DNA of 64,000 nt from Thermocoleostomius sinensis A174 (lineage in GTDB: Bacteria; Cyanobacteriota; Cyanobacteriia; Elainellales; Elainellaceae), in contig NZ_CP113797.1 in NCBI RefSeq assembly GCF_026802175.1, positions 3,573,026 through 3,637,025 of the forward strand, written 5' to 3'. Made by a program: the position numbers and the translations under genes. Position 1 is the stretch's first letter; every line of letters starts with the position of its first letter. Under the pieces are notes generated by a model, which worked only from the letters and a program-made list of their open reading frames with translations, did not search any database and had not been told where the DNA came from. Of the stretch, positions 30,830-40,356 are shown in pieces.

Positions 30830-33355
30830 TTATATCTTTACTAATGTCCAAATACCTGCTGCCTGCTCCAAGGTATCTGGAATGCTAGCGCGTATATCTT
30901 TTTCTGCTTGTTGTACCAATGATGGAAATTGCAATCGAATTTCATCATCTGATAGCTTTTCGTTATTCTGTCTGAATTCAAAGCCGGCATCGCGCCAGTA
31001 ACATCCTCGAATGATCATTACTTCTTGTCCTAGATCGGTAAAGATACAATTCAAGTCGTCTGCACTGTAACCATAGCGATAATGCTCAAATTTCCTCCAA
31101 ACATAGTCCTGAAGTTTAGGATCTGCTTTGATGTGAAGTGGAGCAAACGGAACTAGCGCAAATACATATTTTTGGGAAGCCAGACACATGTGGTCGATCG
31201 CAAGAATATCATTTTGAATATGTTCTAAAACTTCTATGGAGGCAACCAAATCGTAGCGGTTTTTTGGAGTAGCCAAAACATCATAGCGACCAACGGTGAC
31301 ATTCGACAGTGACCATTGCTTGACGATTCGCTCAGCCATAGTTAAGCGAGTAGTGTCAAAATCAGTTAAATGAAATTGCACGTCTGGAAACTCTAGTGCC
31401 AAGGCTAACTCTGCTAATCCTAGTCCACAGCCGATGCTGAGAAATGTTTCAACATCTTTGGTTAACAAAAAGGCTTGACGCTGATGCAAGTAACGAAGAT
31501 AGGCCCATTTACGCCGTAACATCAGCCGGAGCTTTATCTCTGCTAATTTCTCTTCTAATTGAGCAGTATTAGCGGCATTGTTTAAGGGACAAGTTATCTC
31601 AGTGTTGCTGGGTACAGAGATAGTTGATAAAGGTAGAGCCGTTTGAGTGCTTTCCACATAAGTAGCCCCCACTGGGCTTGGTTCGCTATTTGTGAGCACC
31701 GCATGAAATAACGCAAGAATACTCAAGGCTGCTCGTTGTTTGGAATAGTTTGCTGCGGTCTCAATGCCATTTAATCGCAAGCGCTGTAATTCTTGGCGAT
31801 CGGTTTGCACTAGTTCCAGTAGACAAGCAAGACACTGCTCATCGGAAGTTGTATCAATCACGAATGCGTTTTCACGATCGATCGCAAATTCATTCGTTCC
31901 GCCTCGCTGTGGAACTACTGGAACACAACCACAAGCCATGGCTTCCAGGGCCGTCCGTCCAAATGCTTGATAATCCGATAGGTCTAGAAAAATATCTGCC
32001 TGTTGTAGCACTGCGGCAACTTGGGGACGATTCAATATCCCTAGCACTGTTGCAGTGTTGGGAACTGGCATTCCATGCGCTTCAATTTCATCTGGTGTCG
32101 CTCCAAACAGAGTAAATTTTACTTGCGTTGAAACCATTTGGGCCAGCGTCTGAATAATGCGTAATGTACGGTGAGGCGCACGCCTTGGTGTTGAAAACCG
32201 TACCATCGCTGCAATATGAAGAATACGTTGCGATTGACTCACTGGTGTAGGGTTTGGATAGTAAACATGATGATCTAAACTTGGTTCTACTTTGTGAACA
32301 TTGACATCGTGATTTTGATTCACTACCTGGCAAAGCCAGTGAGTTTTAGCAAACAAAATTGCATCAGCTATACGTCCATAGGAGCGCCATGCTTCTTGCC
32401 ATTCAACCGTGCTTTGATCGAAGAAAAGTGGTTCATAATCTTGAATATAGTAAGCAGGAACAAGGGTAGGATTTCTGATAATTAATTGTTCTAGGAGCTT
32501 CACGCTGCTATAAATTGTGGCACAAACAACTAGAAATTGATCTGCAAGCTGCTGTAGCTCTGAAAGCGTTTGATAGCTAATGACAATTTCCGCTGCATCT
32601 GCAATGTCTGGGTAATGCTGCAAAAATCTGGAGTAATTCACCTGATCAACTGCAATTCTTGCATGAAGACCAGTGCGATGTAGTTCTAAACACTCTTGCA
32701 TAATAGAATGCGCACCACCACTGCCACCTTTAACTGGAAGAAGAAAAAGAATGCTAATTTGATGTTTTTTGAGATTAGACCGATCGCCCCTAGGATGAGT
32801 AGAAAACTCAGTAACTGTCGGATAAGAATTACTTTGATCTCTCTTCAAAGTAGGATAAGACAAAATATTACATCGCGATTGTAATTCTTCAATGCGATAG
32901 TAAGCATTGGCAAAACTAGGGTTTAGCTCGATTGTTTGGGCATAGGCATTGATTGCTTCTTGCCAATTTCCTTGTTTTCTAAATATTTCTCCTAAGCGAT
33001 ATGAATATTGATAAGTTCTTGGATTGAGTTGCAATGCCTGTTGATAAGCTGCAATAGCTTCTTGGTAGCAATGTTGCAGTTCCAGTGCTTCGCCCAAGCG
33101 ATAATATGCGGTTGGAAAACTAGGCTTCAATTGAATGGCTAGTTTGTAGCAAGCGACGGCTTCCTCTAAGCGATGTTGCTTTACCAAAGTATTACCAAGG
33201 TTGTGATGAAACCTAGCTGCATCGGGAGCTAGTTCGATCGCACGCTGATAAGCAAGGACAGCTTCCTCTAAGCGATTGGCTTGCTGTAAGACGTTTCCTT
33301 GCTTAAAGAAATAATTTGCAGATTCAACGACCTGATTTGTGAACAAAGATACCAT
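30830..33355 (-). CDS. TPR - glycosyltransferase (GT4-like) - methyltransferase fusion
   Basis: 841 residues. Residues 10-155 contain about four TPR units (AYQRAIELAPDAARFHHNLGNTL and similar). Residues about 195-565 look like a GT-B glycosyltransferase of the GT4 kind: KGGSGGAHSIMQECLEL, then DIFLDLSDYQAFGRTALEAMACGCVPVVP with the donor-binding Glu. Residues about 605-800 are a SAM methyltransferase (FLSIGCGLGLAELALAL, LVASIEVLEHI). It probably glycosylates and methylates the same glycan; the TPRs may bind a protein acceptor. It follows the 1170-aa TPR-GT2 gene by 11 bases in the same operon. Confidence 0.87.
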   Translation of the reverse strand: MVSLFTNQVVESANYFFKQGNVLQQANRLEEAVLAYQRAIELAPDAARFHHNLGNTLVKQHRLEEAVACYKLAIQLKPSFPTAYYRLGEALELQHCYQEAIAAYQQALQLNPRTYQYSYRLGEIFRKQGNWQEAINAYAQTIELNPSFANAYYRIEELQSRCNILSYPTLKRDQSNSYPTVTEFSTHPRGDRSNLKKHQISILFLLPVKGGSGGAHSIMQECLELHRTGLHARIAVDQVNYSRFLQHYPDIADAAEIVISYQTLSELQQLADQFLVVCATIYSSVKLLEQLIIRNPTLVPAYYIQDYEPLFFDQSTVEWQEAWRSYGRIADAILFAKTHWLCQVVNQNHDVNVHKVEPSLDHHVYYPNPTPVSQSQRILHIAAMVRFSTPRRAPHRTLRIIQTLAQMVSTQVKFTLFGATPDEIEAHGMPVPNTATVLGILNRPQVAAVLQQADIFLDLSDYQAFGRTALEAMACGCVPVVPQRGGTNEFAIDRENAFVIDTTSDEQCLACLLELVQTDRQELQRLRLNGIETAANYSKQRAALSILALFHAVLTNSEPSPVGATYVESTQTALPLSTISVPSNTEITCPLNNAANTAQLEEKLAEIKLRLMLRRKWAYLRYLHQRQAFLLTKDVETFLSIGCGLGLAELALALEFPDVQFHLTDFDTTRLTMAERIVKQWSLSNVTVGRYDVLATPKNRYDLVASIEVLEHIQNDILAIDHMCLASQKYVFALVPFAPLHIKADPKLQDYVWRKFEHYRYGYSADDLNCIFTDLGQEVMIIRGCYWRDAGFEFRQNNEKLSDDEIRLQFPSLVQQAEKDIRASIPDTLEQAAGIWTLVKI

Positions 33356-33366
33356 ATAGCTGCTAC

Positions 33367-36300
33367 TTAATAGTACTTTGAAAGCTTTAGGCGAAGAGAG
33401 TTCAAGCTTCGATTGTGTTGCATTGCTTTGGTTAGAGCGCTGATATTGACATGCTCATACTTTTGCTTAAGTGCGATCGCACCCTGTTGACACAAAATTC
33501 GTCGCCGTTCTACTCCAAAGCTTTTAGACTTGGCATGATAGACATAAGCTTGATCTGCAATTGCTAACTTAAATCCTGCTGCTTGGGCCCGCAATGAGAA
33601 ATCGTTTTCCTCTCCATAGCCCTCGGGAAAATGCAGGTCATCCAACAGTCCGATCGCTGCAATTACCTTACGTTTAATCAAATAGCAAAAGCCGTTGATA
33701 AAACTAACCTGCGGAAACGATCGGTCAGAGAGTACCTCAATCAATTGACTCCATTCGTCTAGGGAATAACCCAATGGCAATGTATTATTCTTCCAAGCAC
33801 CATTACTATCTTGAAGCTCTGGAACTGATTGCCAACTGGCACAATTCGATAACGGCCCAACAATTCCGATTGCTTCATCAGAGTTTGCACAATCAAGTAA
33901 CTTGTTAATCCAACCGGGAGTCACGATCGTGTCACTGTTGAGTAACACGACATAGTCACCTTGACTTGCAGATAAGCCAATATTGGCTGCCTTTGTGTAT
34001 CCCAAGGCGGTCGGATTGCGAAAGAGTTGCGATCGCGGATGTTGCTTCACCCAAGTTGCTAGAAACTGCTCCGTCTCTAGACTAGAGCCATCATCCACGA
34101 TAATCACTTGATGGTTGACGGTGTTATGCCGCAAAACGGACGCCAGACATCGTTTCACATCCTCCAAGGCATTGTGAACACAAATCACCACATCTACAGA
34201 ATAGAGTTGCTCGGGGTTTCCCAATCTACCAGAACCTTGATTGGATGGGGTCTCCTCTCCCACAACTAGTTGCTCGATTGTCAAAGTTCGAGCAGGGGAA
34301 TTTGCATAAAAATCCACAAATTCAGCTTGAGATTGTATCGCTTTGTCCTCAAAACCGTGTAAATCGATCGTGGATTGAGATAGCGCTGAATCTAATTTTT
34401 GAATAATTTCTGCATCGTTGGGTGTTAACTGTTGTGCCATCTGATAAAACACGATCGCACCCTCTAGCCGACCATTTCGCACCAATGCATCGGCAAGTTG
34501 CACATAGAGATCGGCGCAATTAGGCTGAATTTCGATGACCTTGTGATAGTTCGATAAATCCTCTGGCTGCTGCTGAATAGCCTGTTGGAAATACTCAAAC
34601 GCCATAGCCGTATCTGCCTTAGCGCGTTGCCAGAGGGCGTTGCCCAACTTTTGTGGAAGCTCAGCAATTGTGGGTTGAAGTTGCGCTGCTCGACGATAAG
34701 CTGTGATCGCCTCATCCCAGTCCTGTAGAGAAGTCAGCGCTTCTGCTAAGTTATAGTGTGACCCATGAAAGTCAGGATTGAGGACGATCGCCTGTCGGTA
34801 GGCGGCCGCGGCCGATTGCCACTGTTGTAAGCGAAATAACGCATCTCCTAAATTGTGATGAGACCAAGAACAGTTAGGATTGAGAGCAATTGCTCGTTGA
34901 AACGCGAATGTTGCTTGTTGCCAATCCTGCTGTTGATTCCATAAATCTCCGAGCTTGTGATGAATTTGCCAATCATCTGGTTGTAAGTTAGACAGAGTTT
35001 GGTAGCAAGCGATCGCCTCCTGCCAACGTCCTTGCTGCTCTAACCAGAGCGCCAAAGTGAGGTAGTAGCTTGGCTGCGGATCAAGGGCAACAACTTGACG
35101 ATAAACCGCAATAGCCAGCCGTCCCTGTTGCAGTTCTGCTAAGGCTTGTCCTAGTCCTACTAGATAGCTAACATTATTGGGTTCAGATTGAATCGCACGG
35201 CGATAATGAGTGATTGCCTGCTGCCACTGTCCTCGTTGAGCCAATAGGTCTGCCAACGCAACCTGAGCCACCGCACAAGTATCATCTCGCTGTAGGACCT
35301 GTTGATAGCAAGCAATTGCCGTTTCCTTGCCCTGCGATCGCAGCGTCTGACACAGCACTAGATGTTCTTCCAAACTTGCCCAACTTGGTTCCAGCGTAAT
35401 TGCCCGAAAAAAGGCATCTGCTGCTGGTTCAGGCTGTTCCAAGCGCTCCCACACGCGCCCCAAGTTCCAGTGAGCACTGGCTAGGTTTGGGTCGAGAGCA
35501 ATCGCCTGCTCATAGCAAGACAGGGCCACTTGCCACTGTTGTTGCTGAGCGTACAAGCTGCCCAAATTGATATGATCAGCGGCCGACTCTGACTCTAATT
35601 CCACAACCCGTTGATAGTAGCGAATGGCAGTATCCAAATCCTCCTTGGCGTAAAAAGCATTGGCAAGGCAGCGATACGTTTGAGCTATTTCAGGTTCAAG
35701 TTGCTTCAAAGCCTCAGTGCTGACTGCGATCGCTTGATCCCATTGCTCTTGGTGTAAATACGCTTCTACGTCTTCCAAGAACGCAGCTGTTACAACAGGA
35801 GCGAAATCAGTTGTTACGGTTAAGGAACCACCATCAGTTTCGCCAGTGACATAAGGGAGATCAAACGAAACTGAATTGCTAAACGCCTTGACCAACATTG
35901 GAGATAGTTGCATGGCTTGGTGATAACAGACGATCGCTTCTGCAATACGGTTTCGCTGAAGCAGCCAATTGCCAAAGTTGAGATGTTCTTCCGCCGGAAT
36001 CTTTTCTGGTTCTAGCAGTAACGCTCGATGCCAACATTCTGTTGCTTTAGTTGCCTGATTCAAAGCTGCCCAAACCTTGGCGAGATTGCGATAGGCTCCA
36101 GCAAAGTTAGGATTCAACTCGATCGCCTGTTGATAGTGGTCTGCCGCTGTTTGCCACTGTTGTTGCTGAGCATACAAACTGCCTAAGTTAGCGTACCCGT
36201 CAGCAGAACTAGGAGCTAGCTCGATTGCCGCCATGTATGCAGACCGCGCCTCCGATAGTCGATACAACTGCTGAAGGGCGTTGCCCAATAGATTATAAGC

Positions 36301-36879
36301 TGGAGCCGTGGCTTGAAGATTCAATACCGCCTGACAACAAGCGATCGTTTCGTGCCACTGTCGTTGCTCATACGCATATTTAGCTTGAATCCAATGATCT
36401 TCTACCAACTGCTCTCTATGTGATGGACTGGAAGCACTGACTGATTTTTTTAATTCGGATATTTGTTCTCTACTTGAATTACTTAATTTATCGCTATTCA
36501 ATGTAGAAAAACAATTAGAAGAATTCGCTTGTTGATGCGTGAGTTCAATTGCTTGACGGTAATAGATCGCTGCTTCTGCTGAGTTACCTGCCTGATTCAA
36601 AGCATCTGCCAGATAGGAATATGGGTCAATCCAAGTTGGATCAGCCGCTACTGCCGCTCGATAGTGGTCAATTGCTGCATTGAATTGACGATGTTGAAAA
36701 CAGTCATGCCCCAACTGAAGCTGAGTTTTTGCCGTAGTTCGGGAAGCAACAGACGTAGCCATCGCTTCATCTTGTAGTTGCCCATCATGATCAGATTCGG
36801 CTACAGCTAGCTGATTCGGATCATTCGATTGATTAGGTGTTCTGCTGAGATACAGCTTGAGGTGTTTCAGCATAATCAT
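33367..36879 (-). CDS. large TPR protein with C-terminal GT2 glycosyltransferase
   Basis: 1170 residues. Residues about 45-850 are TPR repeats, roughly 18 or more, many with HYRRAIQLNP-like cores and some nearly identical to each other (YAQQQQWQTAADHYQQAIELNP, YAQQQQWQVALSCYEQAIALDP). Residues about 900-1130 are a family 2 glycosyltransferase: VDVVICVHNALEDVKRCLASVL, VIIVDDGSS, NIGLSASQGDYVVLLNSDTIV with the metal-binding D-x-D equivalent NSD, and a late FPEGYGEENDFSLRA acid motif. TPR plus glycosyltransferase layout recalls O-GlcNAc-transferase-like protein glycosylation. It lies between the TPR-methyltransferase and TPR-GT4 genes with gaps of 24 and 11 bases. Confidence 0.88.
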   Translation of the reverse strand: MIMLKHLKLYLSRTPNQSNDPNQLAVAESDHDGQLQDEAMATSVASRTTAKTQLQLGHDCFQHRQFNAAIDHYRAAVAADPTWIDPYSYLADALNQAGNSAEAAIYYRQAIELTHQQANSSNCFSTLNSDKLSNSSREQISELKKSVSASSPSHREQLVEDHWIQAKYAYEQRQWHETIACCQAVLNLQATAPAYNLLGNALQQLYRLSEARSAYMAAIELAPSSADGYANLGSLYAQQQQWQTAADHYQQAIELNPNFAGAYRNLAKVWAALNQATKATECWHRALLLEPEKIPAEEHLNFGNWLLQRNRIAEAIVCYHQAMQLSPMLVKAFSNSVSFDLPYVTGETDGGSLTVTTDFAPVVTAAFLEDVEAYLHQEQWDQAIAVSTEALKQLEPEIAQTYRCLANAFYAKEDLDTAIRYYQRVVELESESAADHINLGSLYAQQQQWQVALSCYEQAIALDPNLASAHWNLGRVWERLEQPEPAADAFFRAITLEPSWASLEEHLVLCQTLRSQGKETAIACYQQVLQRDDTCAVAQVALADLLAQRGQWQQAITHYRRAIQSEPNNVSYLVGLGQALAELQQGRLAIAVYRQVVALDPQPSYYLTLALWLEQQGRWQEAIACYQTLSNLQPDDWQIHHKLGDLWNQQQDWQQATFAFQRAIALNPNCSWSHHNLGDALFRLQQWQSAAAAYRQAIVLNPDFHGSHYNLAEALTSLQDWDEAITAYRRAAQLQPTIAELPQKLGNALWQRAKADTAMAFEYFQQAIQQQPEDLSNYHKVIEIQPNCADLYVQLADALVRNGRLEGAIVFYQMAQQLTPNDAEIIQKLDSALSQSTIDLHGFEDKAIQSQAEFVDFYANSPARTLTIEQLVVGEETPSNQGSGRLGNPEQLYSVDVVICVHNALEDVKRCLASVLRHNTVNHQVIIVDDGSSLETEQFLATWVKQHPRSQLFRNPTALGYTKAANIGLSASQGDYVVLLNSDTIVTPGWINKLLDCANSDEAIGIVGPLSNCASWQSVPELQDSNGAWKNNTLPLGYSLDEWSQLIEVLSDRSFPQVSFINGFCYLIKRKVIAAIGLLDDLHFPEGYGEENDFSLRAQAAGFKLAIADQAYVYHAKSKSFGVERRRILCQQGAIALKQKYEHVNISALTKAMQHNRSLNSLRLKLSKYY

Positions 36880-36903
36880 TAGTTTGAATAGAAGGGAAAT
36901 GCT

Positions 36904-38916
36904 CTATGGAACAGAGTGCAAACTTTTTTGAATCAGTATTTGACGATTTTGATAGAGAATTTTAGCTTCGGTAGCAATTAGAATGAGAACCCGATCGATT
37001 GTTGCTTTGAAATGTTGATTGTGTTGATCAATCCCATCCCTTACATTCTCTGGATTGCCTGAATCATCGATTAGATAGCCTTGACAGTACTCATCTACGA
37101 GCAAAATTCCGTTGGGCTTCAACGCTTGCCAACAAAGAGCAAGGCGCTGTTGTAAAGTCGCTAAATCATCGCTACCCACATGAATTAGGTCATAGGTGGC
37201 AGGAGGTAGCGTTGCTAGGTGGGTGAGGGGATTTCCTGATCGTTTGGTCACTTTGGTGCGCTCATCCGATCGATCGATGTTGAGATCAAAGCGTGCTTGA
37301 AACGTCCAATCTAAACAAACTATTCGGCTATCGTGACTAGTTAAAATATGATCGAGCAACCAACAAGTAGACCGTCCTTCCCAACACCCTAGTTCCAACG
37401 CTTGTAATCCGTGTTGATGGGCAAGATGACCCAAGTGTTCTTGCCAAATGGGAATGCGGTGGCTGAACCAGTCCCATGTAAATTCGTAATGCTTTTCGGA
37501 AACGTGCCGCCATCGTTGCAACAAATTAGCTCGGTCGCTGAGCGCGATTGCCTCATCCAAGTCTCCACACTCGGTCAACAGATTACTAAGCTGGCTGTAC
37601 AGTTTGATCTGATGCGGATTTTCTGTCAATTGCTGCCGACGAGTGGCGATCGTCTTCTCTAGTTGCTTGCGTTTAGCAAAGGCGCGTTTTAGATTGGTGG
37701 CGGCGATTTCGTTTTCTGGCTGATGCCATACTGCTAAACGGTAAAACAAGATGGCTCCATTAAACTGCCGTTGTTTCAATAAGCGATCCCCAACATGCAG
37801 ATAGAAAGTCAGCCCGTGCTCAGAACTTAAAGGACTCTGACGATAGTGAGCGATCAATTTGTGTAGCCCTCTCGGCTGCCGCGATTGCTGTTGAATGGCA
37901 TGACCCAGCAGCCTGTAGATATCTGAGCAATTGGGTTGTTGCCGAATCACGTGTAGCGCCGTTGAAATGACCTCCATCCATTGCTGTTGCTCGAACAACG
38001 CACGGGTTAGATAGTAATAGGGTTCAGGTTGAGTAGGAGCACGATCGATGGCATGGCGAAATGCGGCGGTCGCCTGCGCATACTGCCGTTGGTTCAGCAA
38101 GGCAAATCCCAGATGGAAATACGCTTTAAAGTCCGCTGGCTGCAATTCAATCAGGCGACGATAAATCACCAAGCTCTCGTTCCACAGTTCCTGACATAAC
38201 AGCAATTGCCCCAAGGCATAATGGGCTGCCACCGATTCAGGAGCTAGTTCAATTGCTTGCCGATACCAAGTCAGCGCCTCTTGCCACTGGTTTTGCTGCT
38301 CCAAAGCTTGCCCTAGTCCTAAATAGGCTTCAATCCGATCAGGCTCTAGTTCCAGCACACGGTGATAGGATGCGATCGCCGCCTCGTAGTTTTTCTGATT
38401 GCTAAAGATTACCGCTAGATTGTAGTGCGCAGGCGCAAAGCTAGCCTCTAAGTTGAGGGCCCGATGGTAAGCGGCTATGGCGGCTTCGATTTGATGGTTT
38501 GCCATCAAATCATTACCCAAACTGAAATGGCTTTGGCAGGTAGCCCAACGAGGAGATTGCTTGAGTGCTCGATGACGGTACTCTAACGCTTCAACAGGTT
38601 GATTTAGCAAGGCATAGATATTTGCCAGATTCCAACAGGTTTCTGCGTGAGTTGGCTGTAGTTTCAGCGTTTGACGATAGGCGGCGATCGCTTCATCCCA
38701 ACGCTGTTGTTGGGCATACAGTGTACCCAGTCCTGAAAATAATTCCGCTCGATTGCCGCTTGTTTGTGTCGCACGGGCATGCCAATCTACAGATTCATCA
38801 AATCGTCCCAGTGCTTGCAAAATATTGCCCAAGGTTTGGCAAGCGCTAACGACCCCTTGCCCTGTCCAAAGCGCGTGATCAAAATCGGCAATGGCTTGAT
38901 CTAGGTAACCTAACAT
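36904..38916 (-). CDS. TPR protein with C-terminal methyltransferase
   Basis: 670 residues. Residues 1-440 hold about 12 TPR units (AHYALGQLLLCQELWNESLV, AYFHLGFALLNQRQYAQATAAF and others). Residues about 480-650 are a class I SAM methyltransferase of the Methyltransf_24 type: LQALELGCWEGRSTCWLLDHIL (glycine-rich loop), IVCLDWTF, LIHVGSDDL and LKPNGILLVDEY. Such domains methylate sugars in glycan biosynthesis. It starts 15 bases after the RTX gene stop, so the two are probably co-transcribed. The first ATG opens in the middle of a TPR, which is usual for this family. Confidence 0.87.
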   Translation of the reverse strand: MLGYLDQAIADFDHALWTGQGVVSACQTLGNILQALGRFDESVDWHARATQTSGNRAELFSGLGTLYAQQQRWDEAIAAYRQTLKLQPTHAETCWNLANIYALLNQPVEALEYRHRALKQSPRWATCQSHFSLGNDLMANHQIEAAIAAYHRALNLEASFAPAHYNLAVIFSNQKNYEAAIASYHRVLELEPDRIEAYLGLGQALEQQNQWQEALTWYRQAIELAPESVAAHYALGQLLLCQELWNESLVIYRRLIELQPADFKAYFHLGFALLNQRQYAQATAAFRHAIDRAPTQPEPYYYLTRALFEQQQWMEVISTALHVIRQQPNCSDIYRLLGHAIQQQSRQPRGLHKLIAHYRQSPLSSEHGLTFYLHVGDRLLKQRQFNGAILFYRLAVWHQPENEIAATNLKRAFAKRKQLEKTIATRRQQLTENPHQIKLYSQLSNLLTECGDLDEAIALSDRANLLQRWRHVSEKHYEFTWDWFSHRIPIWQEHLGHLAHQHGLQALELGCWEGRSTCWLLDHILTSHDSRIVCLDWTFQARFDLNIDRSDERTKVTKRSGNPLTHLATLPPATYDLIHVGSDDLATLQQRLALCWQALKPNGILLVDEYCQGYLIDDSGNPENVRDGIDQHNQHFKATIDRVLILIATEAKILYQNRQILIQKSLHSVP

Positions 38917-38931
38917 TGGTAAGGAGCCAAT

Positions 38932-39825
38932 CTAATAGAACACTTCAAAGTTTGCAGCCGTAATTTTCAGATTCTTGTCTAGCTGCATCAGAATAATCGT
39001 TGGGCCTTTCTCAGGATTGAAGTAAAGCAAACCCGATCGACGTTCATAGATAATTTTTGCATCGATATCATTCCTTATCTTTCGTACCGACTTGAAGTGT
39101 TCATCCTTGAGTTCACCTAAATTGACTTGTCCTTTTAGCAATCGACGATCTAATTCAATTGTGTCTTCTTGTGGATTGAAGTCCGTAATCACATCCACTC
39201 GTTTTCGCTTCTTGCTGCCTGTTGAACCTTTCTCAAACCGAAAACTATCCTTGCCAAGTCCACCTGTTAGTAAATCCTTGCCTGGGCCACCTTGCAGGCG
39301 ATCGTCACCCTCCCCGCCAACTAAAACATCTCGCCCTGGTCCACCAATCAACACGTCATTGCCCGGACCGCCATCCAAATAGTCATCTCTTGAACCACCC
39401 ACTAGCAAGTCGGTGCCGTTTCCACCTTGAAGCGTATCATTGCCATCGCCCCCCTGAAGAAAATCATTGCCATCTTCTCCTTGCAGCACGTCATTCCCAG
39501 TTCCACCGTCCAAGATGTCATCACCACTGCCGCCTTGCCCCACATCGTTGCCCCCGTCACCAGAAATGACGTCTGGCCCAGCAGCGCCAATTAACGTATC
39601 ATTGCCATCACCCCCAGCCAAGGTAAAGATGGTTGTATTGTTCGGATCAATTGCGGCGATGTAGTCATCAACTGGGCTGCCAATTGCGGCGATCGTTCCT
39701 GCGGGCGTTGTGGGTGGGCGGCGTAGCACCACAGGTTGTTCACTAATTACTCGCAATCCATAGTCTGGATATAAACCACTACCAGGCGGGTCTCCCGACC
39801 CAGGTAATACGATAATTTCTGACAT
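38932..39825 (-). CDS. RTX-repeat calcium-binding protein
   Basis: 297 residues. Residues about 70-200 contain about 13 nonapeptide repeats G-G-x-G-x-D-x-[IL]-x (GGDGNDTLI, GGSGDDILD, GGTGNDVLQ, GGPGNDVLI and so on), which fold into a Ca2+-binding beta roll. There is no N-terminal signal peptide. The C-terminus (DVITDFNPQEDTIELDRRLL ... ITAANFEVFY) is the type I secretion-type tail seen in cyanobacterial RTX proteins. It is short for an RTX adhesin. It is the first gene of a five-gene operon of TPR, glycosyltransferase, methyltransferase and sulfotransferase proteins, so it may be their acceptor. No ABC exporter gene is adjacent. Confidence 0.88.
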   Translation of the reverse strand: MSEIIVLPGSGDPPGSGLYPDYGLRVISEQPVVLRRPPTTPAGTIAAIGSPVDDYIAAIDPNNTTIFTLAGGDGNDTLIGAAGPDVISGDGGNDVGQGGSGDDILDGGTGNDVLQGEDGNDFLQGGDGNDTLQGGNGTDLLVGGSRDDYLDGGPGNDVLIGGPGRDVLVGGEGDDRLQGGPGKDLLTGGLGKDSFRFEKGSTGSKKRKRVDVITDFNPQEDTIELDRRLLKGQVNLGELKDEHFKSVRKIRNDIDAKIIYERRSGLLYFNPEKGPTIILMQLDKNLKITAANFEVFY

Positions 39826-40356
39826 TGATCGTTCGATTCAGCAATATTCTAAAGTCCAAAGTCAGCTAAAATGACGCCTCCAAGCTGGGGCATCACAACC
39901 GAGGTTGGTGGTGCATCACAGCTTAAGGCGCTTGACATTCGGTTCATTCAAACCATAGAAGCGATCGTTCAACCTCCCGGTATCCTGTTGCTTTGTCGCC
40001 CGTGCAAACCCAAGGTTCTATCTTTTTGCGTTTACGAAGCAAAATTTTTGCTTCGAAGAATTATGCTGTGTGCCTTGTCCTTTTCAGAGTTCCCACTGGG
40101 AAGCAAAAAGTTACATCTCCTGAAAATTACTTGATCTGCCCCTTGATTGGGATGACATCCAACGGACTCTTCATACGATCTGTAATCTATCCCAACAAAA
40201 CGTGCATTCCACTGTTGCCGATTTGCTCCTCATCCTTCCCTGCTTCTACGAAAAGCCATTAAAAATGAGGGCTAGGGTCATAACCGCAGAATGCATTTGT
40301 AATCAACGGACCGTCCTAAACCTATCGTTTTCGCTAGCTTCCCCTGCCGATAGAAC
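39826..40356. other. promoter region of the RTX/TPR operon
   Basis: 530 bases without a credible gene. It includes a perfect 8-bp hairpin CGAAGCAA...TTGCTTCG (40035-40055), which could be a terminator of the M23 gene on the minus strand's far side or an operator. Open frames across it lack ribosome sites and family features. Confidence 0.4.

Noticed and set aside
39871-40262. two overlapping plus-strand frames
   Set aside because: No ribosome sites or recognisable domains; the region is best read as the promoter side of the RTX operon.
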